Below are positions 1-7,917 of a stretch of 32,746 bases of DNA, in pieces. A program made the position numbers and the translations under genes. The DNA comes from an uncultured Prevotellaceae bacterium (GTDB lineage Bacteria; Bacteroidota; Bacteroidia; Bacteroidales; Bacteroidaceae): NCBI GenBank assembly GCA_900318795.1, contig ONLU01000030.1, positions 1 through 32,746 on the forward strand, read 5' to 3'. Under the pieces are notes generated by a model. It was not told where the DNA came from. It saw only the letters and a list, made by a program, of their open reading frames with translations, and did no database searches. Each line of letters begins with the position of its first letter. Positions within the stretch are counted from its first letter, which is position 1.

Positions 1-94
1 TTCTATTTATGCTCCGATTCGGAAGAAAATCTTCTTAAAAGACGCATTTTGAGGTCTTTTGAGGTACTTATGCCTCATCAGTCTGTCATAATGC

Positions 95-142
95 CCCCTT
101 CTATGTTGCTTTCCAAATATTTGGAAAGCAACATAGAAGGGG
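95..142. repeat. Perfect 48-bp palindrome without loop
   Basis: The two 24-base arms are exact reverse complements that meet at 118/119 with no spacer; the core is TTCCAAATATTTGGAA. It could form a long cruciform or RNA hairpin. It is followed by ACTCTAATTTTTT, so a factor-independent terminator for a gene lying to the left is possible. A dispersed palindromic element or an artefact of foldback amplification are alternatives. Confidence 0.85.
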
Positions 143-287
143 ACTCTAATTTTTTCTCGACGCGGAATAGGTATCCGTCCCCGCGGTTCTCGCTCCATCT
201 TCGTCATTCCATGACTTCAATTTACTCACGGCTTGTATGTGCGTAACGTTCTGTTTTACCTGCAATACCATTTTTATTTGCAGAATA

Positions 288-319
288 TTTGTTCTTATCA
301 AAAAAATATTGTAGTTTTG
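288..319 (+). promoter_or_regulatory. Bacteroidota-type promoter for CDF-TrmO gene
   Basis: TTTG at 288-291 and TAGTTTTG at 312-319 are separated by 20 bp. This fits the Bacteroidota primary sigma consensus TTTG/TAnnTTTG. Transcription would start near 325, giving an AT-rich leader of about 60 nt before the ATG at 386. Confidence 0.75.
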
Positions 320-385
320 CATGCAAACTCATCTGGGTAAACCAAGTCCAATAAATAAACTGAAGGTATACAAAACAATTAAGCC

Positions 386-1981
386 ATGGACAGAACGAAG
401 GAAATCTATTGGGTGACACTGATGGGCAGTGTGGTCAACGTTGCCCTTCTGCTTTTTAAGTTCATTGCCGGCATCTTAGGACATAGCGCCGCGATGGTGG
501 CCGATGCGGTACACTCCCTGTCCGACTTCGTGACCGACATCATCGTACTGGTGTTTATCCGCATCAGTGGCAAGCCTCGGGACAAGTCGCACGACTATGG
601 TCACGGCAAGTTCGAGACGCTGGCTATGGCGCTGATAGGTGTTGCTTTGCTGTTGGTGGCTGTAGGCATCCTATACCATGGTGTCCTGAAGATACACCTG
701 TGGCTGAACGGCGGACGGCTGGAGGCTCCAGGTACCATTGCCTTGTGGGCTGCCCTCTTGTCTGTGGTGCTGAAGGAGGGCATCTATCATTATTCTATGG
801 TGAAGGCGCGCCAGTTGGACTCGCAGGTTGTCGAGGCTAATGCGTGGCATCACCGTAGCGACGCCCTGTCATCTGTTGGTACGGCCATAGGCATCGGCGG
901 TGCCATCTTCTTGGGACAGCGCTGGACGGTGTTAGACCCGATATCCTCTGTCATCGTCGGTGCGATTATCGTCAAGGTGGCTGTAGACTTGGTAAGGCGT
1001 GGCATTGGCGACCTGTTGGAACAGTCGCTGCCCGATGCCGTGGAGGAGGAGATACTGCAGTTAGTAGCTGCACTGTCCGGTGTGTCGAAACCGCACAACC
1101 TGCGCACCCGCAGAATCGGCAATCACTATGCCATAGAACTGCACATCCTGATGGACGGCAACATCACTCTGCGCGAAGCCCATGACAAGGCCTCTGAGGT
1201 GGAGGAGACATTAAAAAACCACTATGGGCAGGAAACCCATGTGGCGGTACATATGGAACCGAAGACCCAGAACGATGAGCCTGTGGAACCTTGTCGTACC
1301 TTCGCAGGCATGAATATAGAACCAATTGCTTTTTTCCGCTCGCCGTTTACGTCGAAGTTCGGAATCCCGAGACAGAGTGGCATTGTCAGCGAGCTGAGGG
1401 GACGGATAGAGTTTGTGCCCCGCTATGCTCAGCCGGAGGCACTGAGAGGATTGGATCAGTATGACTACCTGTGGCTGGTGTGGGGCTTCTCGGAGAACGT
1501 GGAGGCGGAGAAGCACCCAACAGTGAGGCCGCCCCTGCTTGGAGGCAACGAGCGGGTAGGGGTGTGGGCGACACGCTCGCCGTTTCGTCCGAACAACCTG
1601 GGATTGTCGTCGGTGCGCATAGCACGGGTGGACCTGCAGACGCCTGTCATTGAGGTGTTGGGCGCCGACCTGATGGACGGTACGCCTATCTACGACATCA
1701 AACCCTATCTGGCCTATGTGGACAGCCATGCGGAGGCGCGGGGCGGATTCACCGACAGCCACCAGTGGCAGCGACTGCAGGTAACGCTGCCGGAGGGGTT
1801 GCTGGCGGCAGGCATCTTCAGCGATGAGGAACGGCAGGCACTGCGCGAGGCACTGGCGCTGGACCCTCGCCCACACTACCATGAGGACGGGCGTACGTAC
1901 GGCATGCCGTTTGGCGGCTATGATATCCGTTTCCACGTTTCGGAAGGGGTGCTCTATGTGGACGAATGGAGCAAAATATAG
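386..1981 (+). CDS. Fused CDF cation efflux transporter and TrmO tRNA methyltransferase
   Basis: The 531-residue protein has two complete domains. Residues 1-290 are a cation diffusion facilitator: transmembrane helices with the metal-binding pairs H43xxxD47 and H155xxxD159, then a cytoplasmic ferredoxin-like domain ending in HMEPKTQN. After a linker of about 18 residues, residues 309-531 form a full-length TrmO (TsaA/UPF0066), with FGIPRQSG, the signature SPFRPNNLGLSS and DGTPIYDIKPY. TrmO uses S-adenosylmethionine to methylate t6A37 in threonine tRNAs. The first half should export divalent cations (Zn2+, Fe2+ or Mn2+) at the inner membrane. TrmO is normally a separate protein of about 230 residues, and M309 sits exactly where a stand-alone TrmO would begin, so the fusion probably arose by loss of a stop codon between two genes. 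Internal initiation at 1310 could still give free TrmO. Domain calls are firm; the significance of the fusion is inference. Confidence 0.9.
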   Translation: MDRTKEIYWVTLMGSVVNVALLLFKFIAGILGHSAAMVADAVHSLSDFVTDIIVLVFIRISGKPRDKSHDYGHGKFETLAMALIGVALLLVAVGILYHGVLKIHLWLNGGRLEAPGTIALWAALLSVVLKEGIYHYSMVKARQLDSQVVEANAWHHRSDALSSVGTAIGIGGAIFLGQRWTVLDPISSVIVGAIIVKVAVDLVRRGIGDLLEQSLPDAVEEEILQLVAALSGVSKPHNLRTRRIGNHYAIELHILMDGNITLREAHDKASEVEETLKNHYGQETHVAVHMEPKTQNDEPVEPCRTFAGMNIEPIAFFRSPFTSKFGIPRQSGIVSELRGRIEFVPRYAQPEALRGLDQYDYLWLVWGFSENVEAEKHPTVRPPLLGGNERVGVWATRSPFRPNNLGLSSVRIARVDLQTPVIEVLGADLMDGTPIYDIKPYLAYVDSHAEARGGFTDSHQWQRLQVTLPEGLLAAGIFSDEERQALREALALDPRPHYHEDGRTYGMPFGGYDIRFHVSEGVLYVDEWSKI

Positions 1982-2010
1982 GGCTTTCTGACAAAAAAGT
2001 ATTGGGAAAA

Positions 2011-2042
2011 TTTGGAGTCTTGCGATTTATTTCCTATTTTTG
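2011..2042 (+). promoter_or_regulatory. Promoter of the histidine kinase gene
   Basis: TTTG at 2011-2014 and TATTTTTG at 2035-2042 have a 20-bp spacer. The predicted start of transcription, near 2049, lies downstream of the TTG at 2040, so that codon cannot be the start of translation from this promoter. Confidence 0.75.
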
Positions 2043-2066
2043 CGGCAGGAAATCTTTTTTTATCAT

Positions 2067-2858
2067 ATGATGGGCATGATACATATATTACTTATTGTGC
2101 TGTTGTTGGCAGTCGTAGTGCTCTCGGCAATAGTCGTCAGGTTGTGCTTCAGCATAAGACATACCCGCAAGTCGGAACGCATGAAGCAGGTGTTCATACA
2201 AAATATAGACCACGAGATTCGTGTGCCATTGAAAATGATACATACGCTGGCCGATACGGTGGGCAAGGAGGACTTGTATCTGTCGAAGAATGAGAAGCGG
2301 AATATCTCGGAGCAGATGGTCTACAACTCGAACCTGATAGGGACGCTGCTGGACGAGGTGATGATGTTCACCGGGGCGTCGCAGTTCGGCCATAAGCTGT
2401 GGATGGAGTCGTTCAGTCCCAATGCGCTGTGTCGCCGCTGTCTGGAGGCCAACATGCATAGCATCTATCATCAGAATTCGGTGAAACTGGTCTTCCAACG
2501 CGAGTTGAGCGATGAGTTCTTCATTAAGACCGACCGTCACCTGGTGGAGCTGATAGTCAGCAAACTGGTTATCAATGCCTGTAAGTTTACGGATAAGGGA
2601 ACCATCACCATTGGCTGCAATACCACGACGCGTCCGGACTGGCTGACCATCTACGTCAGTGACACGGGAGGCGGTATCCCTGAGGACCGACGGAACAACA
2701 TCTTCTCGTATTTTGATGAACCTGACGACCTGCAGGACGAGGCAGAACTCGACCTGAGCATCTGTCGCCATGTGGCGAAGAACCTCGGTGGTGAGCTATT
2801 GTACGACGAGAGCTATCAAGGAGGTACGCGCATGATGCTTATTCTGCCGCTTCGCTGA
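2067..2858 (+). CDS. Orphan membrane-bound sensor histidine kinase
   Basis: The product of about 263 residues has one N-terminal membrane helix, a short linker, a HisKA-type H-box with the phospho-acceptor His at about residue 49 (IDHEIRVPLKMI), and an HATPase_c domain: N-box KLVINACKFTD, G1 box SDTGGGIP and G2-like YQGGTRM. The frame is open from a TTG at 2040, but that codon lies in the promoter -7 box, so I start at the ATG at 2067; ATGs at 2070 and 2076 are alternatives. There is no periplasmic or PAS sensor domain and no response regulator beside it, so its signal and partner are unknown. The H-box has DHE instead of the usual SHE. Its 3' end overlaps the convergent DUF4230 gene by 20 bp. 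Confidence 0.8.
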   Translation: MMGMIHILLIVLLLAVVVLSAIVVRLCFSIRHTRKSERMKQVFIQNIDHEIRVPLKMIHTLADTVGKEDLYLSKNEKRNISEQMVYNSNLIGTLLDEVMMFTGASQFGHKLWMESFSPNALCRRCLEANMHSIYHQNSVKLVFQRELSDEFFIKTDRHLVELIVSKLVINACKFTDKGTITIGCNTTTRPDWLTIYVSDTGGGIPEDRRNNIFSYFDEPDDLQDEAELDLSICRHVAKNLGGELLYDESYQGGTRMMLILPLR

Positions 2859-3432
2859 AGCGAATGCTGACGTGCTCGTAGCCCATGGCCTGGAACAGCC
2901 GTTGCATCTGTGCCTCGCCGTTTTGTCGGGCTTGCCGGAGATTTTCGGGCGTCAGTGCGTGTTTCAGCATCTTTTGGTAGGCGCGACGATAGAGTGCCTC
3001 GCGGTCTTGATGCGACCATTTCCCACTTTCATAGAAACTCTTGGTACGTGCTTCGTCAATGAAGTCGCGGTCCAAGAGCCCGATGGCGGGCAGCGTGACC
3101 AGCAGCGAGTCGCCGGAGGCGGTCACCCAGCCGGGTTCTACCTGATGGAGATTGATGCCCAGGCGTATGGTGCCATAGTAGATGCGCGACAGGTGGCCGT
3201 CGCTGAAGAAACCCTTGCGGACGGTGTCCACCAGTTCTTCGTCGGCAATGGACAGAAACTCCCACTCGCCGATGGCCTTGATACTGGTAATCTGTTCCGG
3301 GGTGATGTTGATGTCTTCGTTGACATCGAGTCCAACCTCCGTCTGGCTGCAGGCCCGTACGAGCCACAGGGCACCCAGGACGATAGCAACGATAGCCACA
3401 AGGGCTGCTATGATTCTATGCTTGATGTTCAT
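2839..3432 (-). CDS. DUF4230 family membrane-anchored protein
   Basis: The 197-residue protein has an uncleaved-looking N-terminal membrane segment (residues 7-25) and a soluble domain that I recognise as DUF4230 from its pattern: an early ITSIKAIGEWEFLSI strand, GTIRLGINL, then DSLLVTLPAIGLLD and a helical C-terminal half. The molecular role of DUF4230 is not established; the topology suggests a periplasmic domain anchored in the inner membrane. Its ATG overlaps the stop of the upstream DUF4230 gene as ATGA, so the two are translationally coupled and may work together. The Cys at the end of the hydrophobic segment (LVRAC) is a poor lipobox because of the Arg. Confidence 0.75.
   Translation of the reverse strand: MNIKHRIIAALVAIVAIVLGALWLVRACSQTEVGLDVNEDINITPEQITSIKAIGEWEFLSIADEELVDTVRKGFFSDGHLSRIYYGTIRLGINLHQVEPGWVTASGDSLLVTLPAIGLLDRDFIDEARTKSFYESGKWSHQDREALYRRAYQKMLKHALTPENLRQARQNGEAQMQRLFQAMGYEHVSIRFSEAAE
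2848..2862. terminator. Small hairpin in the convergent gene overlap
   Basis: CGCTTC and GAAGCG are perfect 6-bp arms around a 3-base loop that contains part of the kinase stop codon. No T-tract follows on either strand, so a role in bidirectional termination is only a possibility. Confidence 0.25.
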
Positions 3433-4079
3433 CTCTTTTCAATAGTCAGTTTCTTCAATATGTCCAGGTCGCGACGGAAGGCAATGGTGACGTTGCGCTC
3501 GTCGTAGCCCATGTCCGTCAGCAGAGGCACCAGAACACGGGCGGCATTCTCGCGTGCCGTTTCCTCGATGCCCAGGCCCGGGATGCTCTTCAGGATGGCT
3601 TCACGCCCCTGTTGCTCGTAGCCCGTCAGTTCCTTGTCGCTGAAGTGCGAACGAGTGAGCCCCACATATTCGCGTATCTCGTCGCGGTTGATCTTGGAAC
3701 TGGTGAGCACCACCTGCGGGTCGGGCAGTAGGATGGTGATGCGGTCGCCGTCGCGCTCGACATTCTGCTCGGAGAAGTTGCTGAAGTCGATATAAGCCTT
3801 GATGGTGGCATCCATCGGGATGGCTATCTTGCGCTCGCCCAACGGCAGTGGGATGTCGAAGTCCTGACGCAGCAACTGGCCCTTCAGGCGCAGCACGTCG
3901 TCGTGAGTAACGATTTTATGGATGCGGTACTCGGTGGTGTAGAGCCGCGAGCACTTGCGGACCTGCTGCACCAGCGTAGGGCGATTTTCGGTGTCGTCGG
4001 CAACGGTGTCTGCCGGTTCTGGGTCGCTGCTACAGGCAGCCATGAGAGCCCAGGAAAACAGTATGAGGTATCGTTTCAT
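3429..4079 (-). CDS. DUF4230 family lipoprotein
   Basis: The 216-residue protein starts with a lipoprotein signal peptide, lipobox LMAAC with the lipidated Cys at residue 16 followed by SSDPEP. The mature part resembles the DUF4230 protein encoded just downstream: RLYTTEYRIHKIV, a KIAIPMDATIKAYIDFS strand pair and DRITILLPDPQVVLTSS, with a helical C-terminal region. It is the first gene of a two-gene operon with a 4-bp ATGA overlap. The pairing of a lipid-anchored and a membrane-anchored version suggests an envelope complex, but no biochemical function is known to me. Convincing promoter boxes were not found on this strand. Confidence 0.75.
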   Translation of the reverse strand: MKRYLILFSWALMAACSSDPEPADTVADDTENRPTLVQQVRKCSRLYTTEYRIHKIVTHDDVLRLKGQLLRQDFDIPLPLGERKIAIPMDATIKAYIDFSNFSEQNVERDGDRITILLPDPQVVLTSSKINRDEIREYVGLTRSHFSDKELTGYEQQGREAILKSIPGLGIEETARENAARVLVPLLTDMGYDERNVTIAFRRDLDILKKLTIEKR

Positions 4080-4121
4080 GTTGCGAAATTACAAAAAAAG
4101 AATTAATATCCCATGAATATG

Positions 4122-4151
4122 TTGCGATATTAAATTTTTTTTGTACCTTTG
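4122..4151 (+). promoter_or_regulatory. Promoter of the DUF4738 lipoprotein gene
   Basis: TTG at 4122-4124 and TACCTTTG at 4144-4151 are 19 bp apart. Predicted transcription begins near 4158, leaving a leader of only 10-20 nt and excluding the TTG at 4141 as the translation start. Confidence 0.65.
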
Positions 4152-4176
4152 GCCCCGCAAATCAAGTATGACGGAT

Positions 4177-4758
4177 ATGGAAAAACTTTTATCCTTGATG
4201 GTCCTGGCAGCTCTCGGTGCTGCCTTGGTGGCCTGTGGCGGTAAGAAAAAGAGTGACGACATCATAGCTCCTAAGGTGGAGAAGGTAAAGCCCTCTGAGC
4301 CTGTCAAGATGCAGGAGTACAAGGACACGAATTATGTAAAGTGGGTGGAAGGTCGCTACTATCATCTGACAGTGCTTCGTCAGCCTTGCGACACGTTGCC
4401 GATGGTCAAGGATGAGACGGGTCAGAAGTTTGTGGACAACTTGTTCCAGATGACCGTTACCCGTACGGATGGGTCGGTATTCTTCGACCGGAAGTTTACG
4501 AAAAACAGTTTTAATAAGTACATCAACGAGGATTATCAAAATACCGGTATTCTGGAAGGTATTGTTTTTGACAAGGTGGATGGTGACTGGCTGGTGTTTG
4601 CCGCCAGCGTGGCTCATCCGCAGACAGACGAGTACATTCCGCTGGTCATCAAATTGTCTCGTATGGGTGTCTTGGAAATCTCGCAAGACACCCAGATGGA
4701 CACCGACAATCCCCGCAAGGATATCGAAGAGAATACGGACGACGAGGACGGCGTCTGA
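4177..4758 (+). CDS. DUF4738 domain lipoprotein
   Basis: From the ATG at 4177 the product has 193 residues: a signal peptide with charged start MEK, hydrophobic core, and lipobox LVAC with Cys at residue 20, then GGKKKSDD. The body matches what I know as DUF4738 of Bacteroidales: DIIAPKVEKVKPS, QPCDTLPMVKDETGQKF, TRTDGSVFFDRKFTK and ASVAHPQTDEYIPLVI, ending in an acidic tail. Function is unknown; it is likely attached to the outer membrane. An ATG at 4168 in the same frame would add MTD and is also possible. The TTG at 4141 falls inside the promoter. It is a single-gene unit, convergent with the HAD gene 23 bp downstream. Confidence 0.75.
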   Translation: MEKLLSLMVLAALGAALVACGGKKKSDDIIAPKVEKVKPSEPVKMQEYKDTNYVKWVEGRYYHLTVLRQPCDTLPMVKDETGQKFVDNLFQMTVTRTDGSVFFDRKFTKNSFNKYINEDYQNTGILEGIVFDKVDGDWLVFAASVAHPQTDEYIPLVIKLSRMGVLEISQDTQMDTDNPRKDIEENTDDEDGV

Positions 4759-4781
4759 CATCCCAAGACTTTCGTGAGTAC

Positions 4782-5513
4782 CTATGCGTTGCGGACGGCC
4801 TCGACGAGGCTGTTCCAGCTACGGCTTAGCTGCAGGATGGACGGCAGGATGAGGTTGGCCCCTTCGTCGGCCAGTTCGGCATCGGGCAGCGGACCAGTGT
4901 TGACAGCAACCGTAAAGCACTGTGCGGCAACAGCGGCACGTACCCCCAGTGGTGCATTCTCGACCACGATGGCCTCCCAAGGTTCGACACCACATTTCTG
5001 CATTCCCTTGAGGTAAGGGTCGGGAGCAGGCTTGCCGTGCGTGACGTCGAAGGCTGTCACCATCAGTTCGGGGGTGAGCAGTCCGTGGAGGTCTGCCAGG
5101 ATCTTGTCGAGCAGCGTGTGTTGGCCACTACCCGTCACCAGACAGATCTGCAGTCCGTCGGCCTTAATCTGCTGCATCAGTGTCCGGATGCCTTCCATCA
5201 GTTGCGGAGCAGGCTGGCGGTTGAAGTAGGCAGACTTCACCTCGTACATGCGGTGAGCCTCTTCGTCACTAAGTTCGCGTCCCCACTGCTGGCGTGCCAG
5301 CAGCTTAATGGTCTCGACACCCCGCATGCCCTCGTAGCGGTAGGCTCCGTCGTAGGGCATCTCGAGGCCGAAGGTGGCCATTGAGTCGTGCCAGCTGACA
5401 GCGTGATTGGGCATAGAGTCGTAGATGACTCCATCCATATCGAAAAGCACGGCTTTGGGGCAAAACTGCCCAAAGCCGTGACGGGTGAGATATCGGTTAA
5501 TTGCTTGTTCCAA
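4782..5513 (-). CDS. HAD family hydrolase, beta-phosphoglucomutase-like
   Basis: The 243-residue protein is a haloacid-dehalogenase phosphatase of subfamily IA. Motif I is FDMDGVIYDS (nucleophile D25, acid/base D27) followed by a helical cap; motif II is LVTGS (residues 125-129); motif III Lys is in HGKPAPDPY (K161); motif IV is VVENAPLGV, with E185-N186 where many family members have an acidic pair. It should remove phosphate from, or isomerise, a small sugar phosphate; the substrate cannot be read from sequence. It is the last gene of lysS-gpsA-pgi-HAD, 32 bp after pgi, which hints at sugar-phosphate housekeeping. Confidence 0.85.
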   Translation of the reverse strand: MEQAINRYLTRHGFGQFCPKAVLFDMDGVIYDSMPNHAVSWHDSMATFGLEMPYDGAYRYEGMRGVETIKLLARQQWGRELSDEEAHRMYEVKSAYFNRQPAPQLMEGIRTLMQQIKADGLQICLVTGSGQHTLLDKILADLHGLLTPELMVTAFDVTHGKPAPDPYLKGMQKCGVEPWEAIVVENAPLGVRAAVAAQCFTVAVNTGPLPDAELADEGANLILPSILQLSRSWNSLVEAVRNA

Positions 5514-5514
5514 T

Positions 5515-5545
5515 TTACCTTGTTTTCTTATTACTTTTTACCTTC
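5515..5545 (-). repeat. A-rich GGTAAA-type spacer between pgi and the HAD gene
   Basis: Read on the minus strand the spacer is made of AAGGTAAAAAGTAA and ACAAGGTAAA words. It resembles the spacers before the beta-barrel gene (22844-22871) and before pth (30491-30520). An A-rich, unstructured leader may favour ribosome binding where no Shine-Dalgarno is used; this is inference. Confidence 0.4.
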
Positions 5546-6901
5546 TTACTGTTCCTTGGCCAGACGCTCCTTGATAGCCTTGGTGTCAGCCTCGTAGCCG
5601 GGCTTCTCGAGCAGGGCGAACATATTCTTCTTGTAAGCCTCTACGCCTGGCTGGTTGAACGGGTTGACACCCAGCAGGTTGCCGCTGATGCCGCAGGCAA
5701 TCTCGAAGAAGTAGATGAGCTGTCCGAGGTAGCGCTCGTTCAGTCGTGGCATGGTGATGCGGATGTTGGGAACACCACCGTCGACATGAGCCAGACGGGT
5801 GCCGAGCTCAGCCATCTTGTTCACCTCGTCCACACGCTTGCCAGCGAGGAAGTTCAGACCGTCCAGATTCTCGTCGTCATTGGGGAACAGCAGTTTCTTC
5901 TCAGGCTCCTCGATGCTGATGACCGTCTCGAAGATGGTGCGCTCGCCGTCCTGAATCCACTGACCCATAGAGTGCAGGTCGGTAGTGAAGTCGACAGAAG
6001 CAGGGAAGATGCCCTTTTTGTCCTTACCCTCAGACTCACCATAGAGCTGCTTCCACCACTCAGACATGAAGTGCAGCTTGGGCTGGAAGTTAACCATAAT
6101 CTCAATCTTCTTGCCACTCTGATAGAGACCGTTGCGGAGTGCGGCATACTGGGCTGCGGGGTTCTCGTCGAAGGGGACCTCCTTGCCACAGGCTTTCTCC
6201 ATGTCCTGTGCGCCGGCAACAAGTTCCTTGATGTTGAAACCTGCGCAAGCGATAGGCAGCAGACCTACCGGCGTGAGCACAGAGAAGCGTCCGCCGACAT
6301 TGTCGGGGATGATGAATGAGGTATAGCCCTCCTTGTCGGCGCAGGTGCGGGCGGCACCGCGCTTGGCGTCAGTGACGGCTACGATGACCTTCTTGGCCTC
6401 CTCCTTGCCACGCTGGGCCTCACACTGCTTCTTGAGCAGGCGGAAGGTCAGGGCAGTCTCGGTGGTGGTACCAGACTTGGAGATGTTGATGACACCGAAC
6501 TTTTTGTCTTTCAGATATTCTGTCAGCTCGAAGAGGTAGTCCTCGCCAATGTTGTTGCCTGCAAACAAGATGGTCGGGTTCTTCTGGTCCTGGATGAGCC
6601 AGCCGAACGAATTGCTCAGTGCCTCGATGACGGCACGGGCACCCAGATAGCTGCCGCCGATACCGGCTACTACCACAGCCTCGCAGTTCTGGCGAAGCAC
6701 GTCGGCGCAAGCCTGCAGTTCGTCGAGGAATGCTGGCGTGATGCTGCTGGGCAGATGGAGCCATCCTAAGAAATCATTACCAGGGCATGTGCCCTCTTCC
6801 AGCGACTGCTGGGCTGCTTTAACCTGCGGCTCGAAAGCCTTCACGGCACCTGCTTCAAGGAAACAGGCGGCCTTAGTGATGTCAAGTTTGATGTTGCTCA
6901 T
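5546..6901 (-). CDS. pgi: Glucose-6-phosphate isomerase
   Basis: Interconverts glucose 6-phosphate and fructose 6-phosphate in glycolysis and gluconeogenesis. The 451-residue length fits the short bacterial PGI type. Visible motifs are [15 protein letters not shown] (about 77-91), the phosphate-binding SKSGTTTET (141-149), [14 protein letters not shown] (about 200-213), the [12 protein letters not shown] catalytic-Glu region, and a C-terminal [12 protein letters not shown] carrying the conserved Lys. The start ATG is 8 bp after the gpsA stop, so pgi is co-transcribed with lysS and gpsA. Confidence 0.95.
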   Translation of the reverse strand: MSNIKLDITKAACFLEAGAVKAFEPQVKAAQQSLEEGTCPGNDFLGWLHLPSSITPAFLDELQACADVLRQNCEAVVVAGIGGSYLGARAVIEALSNSFGWLIQDQKNPTILFAGNNIGEDYLFELTEYLKDKKFGVINISKSGTTTETALTFRLLKKQCEAQRGKEEAKKVIVAVTDAKRGAARTCADKEGYTSFIIPDNVGGRFSVLTPVGLLPIACAGFNIKELVAGAQDMEKACGKEVPFDENPAAQYAALRNGLYQSGKKIEIMVNFQPKLHFMSEWWKQLYGESEGKDKKGIFPASVDFTTDLHSMGQWIQDGERTIFETVISIEEPEKKLLFPNDDENLDGLNFLAGKRVDEVNKMAELGTRLAHVDGGVPNIRITMPRLNERYLGQLIYFFEIACGISGNLLGVNPFNQPGVEAYKKNMFALLEKPGYEADTKAIKERLAKEQ

Positions 6902-6909
6902 AGTTTGTT

Positions 6910-7905
6910 TTATCTAAATGAATCAGTTAATAGTTTTATCTCAATCTGTGGGGAGATGCGCTCGTACAGGATGTTGTACACGGCATCGAGGATGGGCATG
7001 TTGACATGGCAGTGGCGGTTGATTTCCTTCATGCACTTGGTGCCGAAGTAGCCTTCTGCTATCATCTCCATCTCTATCTGTGCCGACTTGACAGAGTAGC
7101 CCTTACCGATCATGGTACCAAAGGTACGGTTACGCGAGAAGTTGCTGTAGCCTGTTACCAGCAGGTCGCCCAGATAGCAGCTGTCGACGACGTTGCGCTC
7201 GATGGGGTGTACCACCTGCAGAAAGCGCGCCATCTCCTGAACGGCGTTGGCCATCAGGACTGCCTGGAAATTGTCGCCGAACTTCAGTCCGTTGCAGATG
7301 CCGGCAGCAATGGCGTAGACATTTTTCAGCACGGAGGAATATTCGATGCCAATAACGTCGGACGATGTCTTGGTCTTGATGTAGTCGCTGGCCAATATGT
7401 TGGCGAAAGACAGTGCCTTCTCCTGGTCTTCACACCCTACGGTGAGGTAAGAGAGTCGCTCGAGAGCAACCTCCTCAGCGTGAGAAGGACCACCGATGCA
7501 GGCCAACCGGTCGTAGGGAACGTCGTAGACCTGATGGAAGAATTCGGAGCATACCAGATTCTCGTCGGGCACGATGCCCTTGATGGCTGTCACGATGAAC
7601 TTGTCGCGGATGCGCGTCTTGAGCTTTTTCAGATGGCTCTTGAGGTAGGGTGAGGGGGTCACGAACACGAGCGTGTCGTACTGCTGCACAATCTTGTTGA
7701 GGTCAGAGGAGAAGAAAATCTCATCGATGTTGAAATGGACACTCATCAGATAGGCAGGGTTGTGGCCCATTCGCCGGAAGTCCTCGATGCGGTCGTCGCG
7801 GCGCATGTACCAGCCTATGTGGTGAGTCTTTCCCACCACAATCTTGGCAATGGCTGTTGCCCAGCTTCCGCCGCCAATGATAGCTATCCTACCGCAGTCG
7901 TACAT
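6910..7905 (-). CDS. gpsA: Glycerol-3-phosphate dehydrogenase [NAD(P)+]
   Basis: Reduces dihydroxyacetone phosphate to sn-glycerol 3-phosphate, the backbone for membrane phospholipids. The 331-residue protein has the N-terminal Rossmann motif [13 protein letters not shown] (9-21), the substrate-region [10 protein letters not shown], and the C-terminal helical domain with [18 protein letters not shown], which carries the catalytic Lys, and [13 protein letters not shown]. It lies 12 bp downstream of lysS and 8 bp upstream of pgi. The encoded start is MYDCGRIAI; no better ATG exists before the nucleotide-binding strand. Confidence 0.95.
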   Translation of the reverse strand: MYDCGRIAIIGGGSWATAIAKIVVGKTHHIGWYMRRDDRIEDFRRMGHNPAYLMSVHFNIDEIFFSSDLNKIVQQYDTLVFVTPSPYLKSHLKKLKTRIRDKFIVTAIKGIVPDENLVCSEFFHQVYDVPYDRLACIGGPSHAEEVALERLSYLTVGCEDQEKALSFANILASDYIKTKTSSDVIGIEYSSVLKNVYAIAAGICNGLKFGDNFQAVLMANAVQEMARFLQVVHPIERNVVDSCYLGDLLVTGYSNFSRNRTFGTMIGKGYSVKSAQIEMEMIAEGYFGTKCMKEINRHCHVNMPILDAVYNILYERISPQIEIKLLTDSFR

Positions 7906-7917
7906 ATACAGTAACCG

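Larger units (their letters stand above)
1..385. other. Intergenic region with palindrome and promoter
   Basis: No convincing gene is seen. Short open frames on both strands run through the palindrome at 95-142 and have no recognisable product. The stretch holds an imperfect direct repeat near 47-66 (TTTTGAGGT twice), the palindrome, a GC-rich patch at 155-200 of unknown origin, and the promoter of the first gene at 288-319. The left edge may contain the 3' flank of a gene outside the window. Confidence 0.6.

Noticed and set aside
7-207. 66-residue minus-strand open frame at the left edge
   Set aside because: Arg-rich, runs across the 48-bp palindrome, has no recognisable motif and no promoter or coding bias; treated as chance.
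1211-1936. 241-residue open frame antisense to the TrmO domain
   Set aside because: It mirrors a GC-rich conserved gene; composition is that of an antisense shadow, and the sense protein has clear TrmO motifs.
2040-2066. TTG start and nine extra residues for the histidine kinase
   Set aside because: The codon is inside the TAnnTTTG promoter box, upstream of the predicted transcript start.
4782-5513. Firm naming of the HAD protein as beta-phosphoglucomutase
   Set aside because: No maltose phosphorylase or related gene is near, and motif IV has Asn; only the family level is supported.
5501-6319. 272-residue plus-strand open frame opposite pgi
   Set aside because: Antisense shadow of a conserved glycolytic gene; Leu/Val/Glu-rich with no domain.
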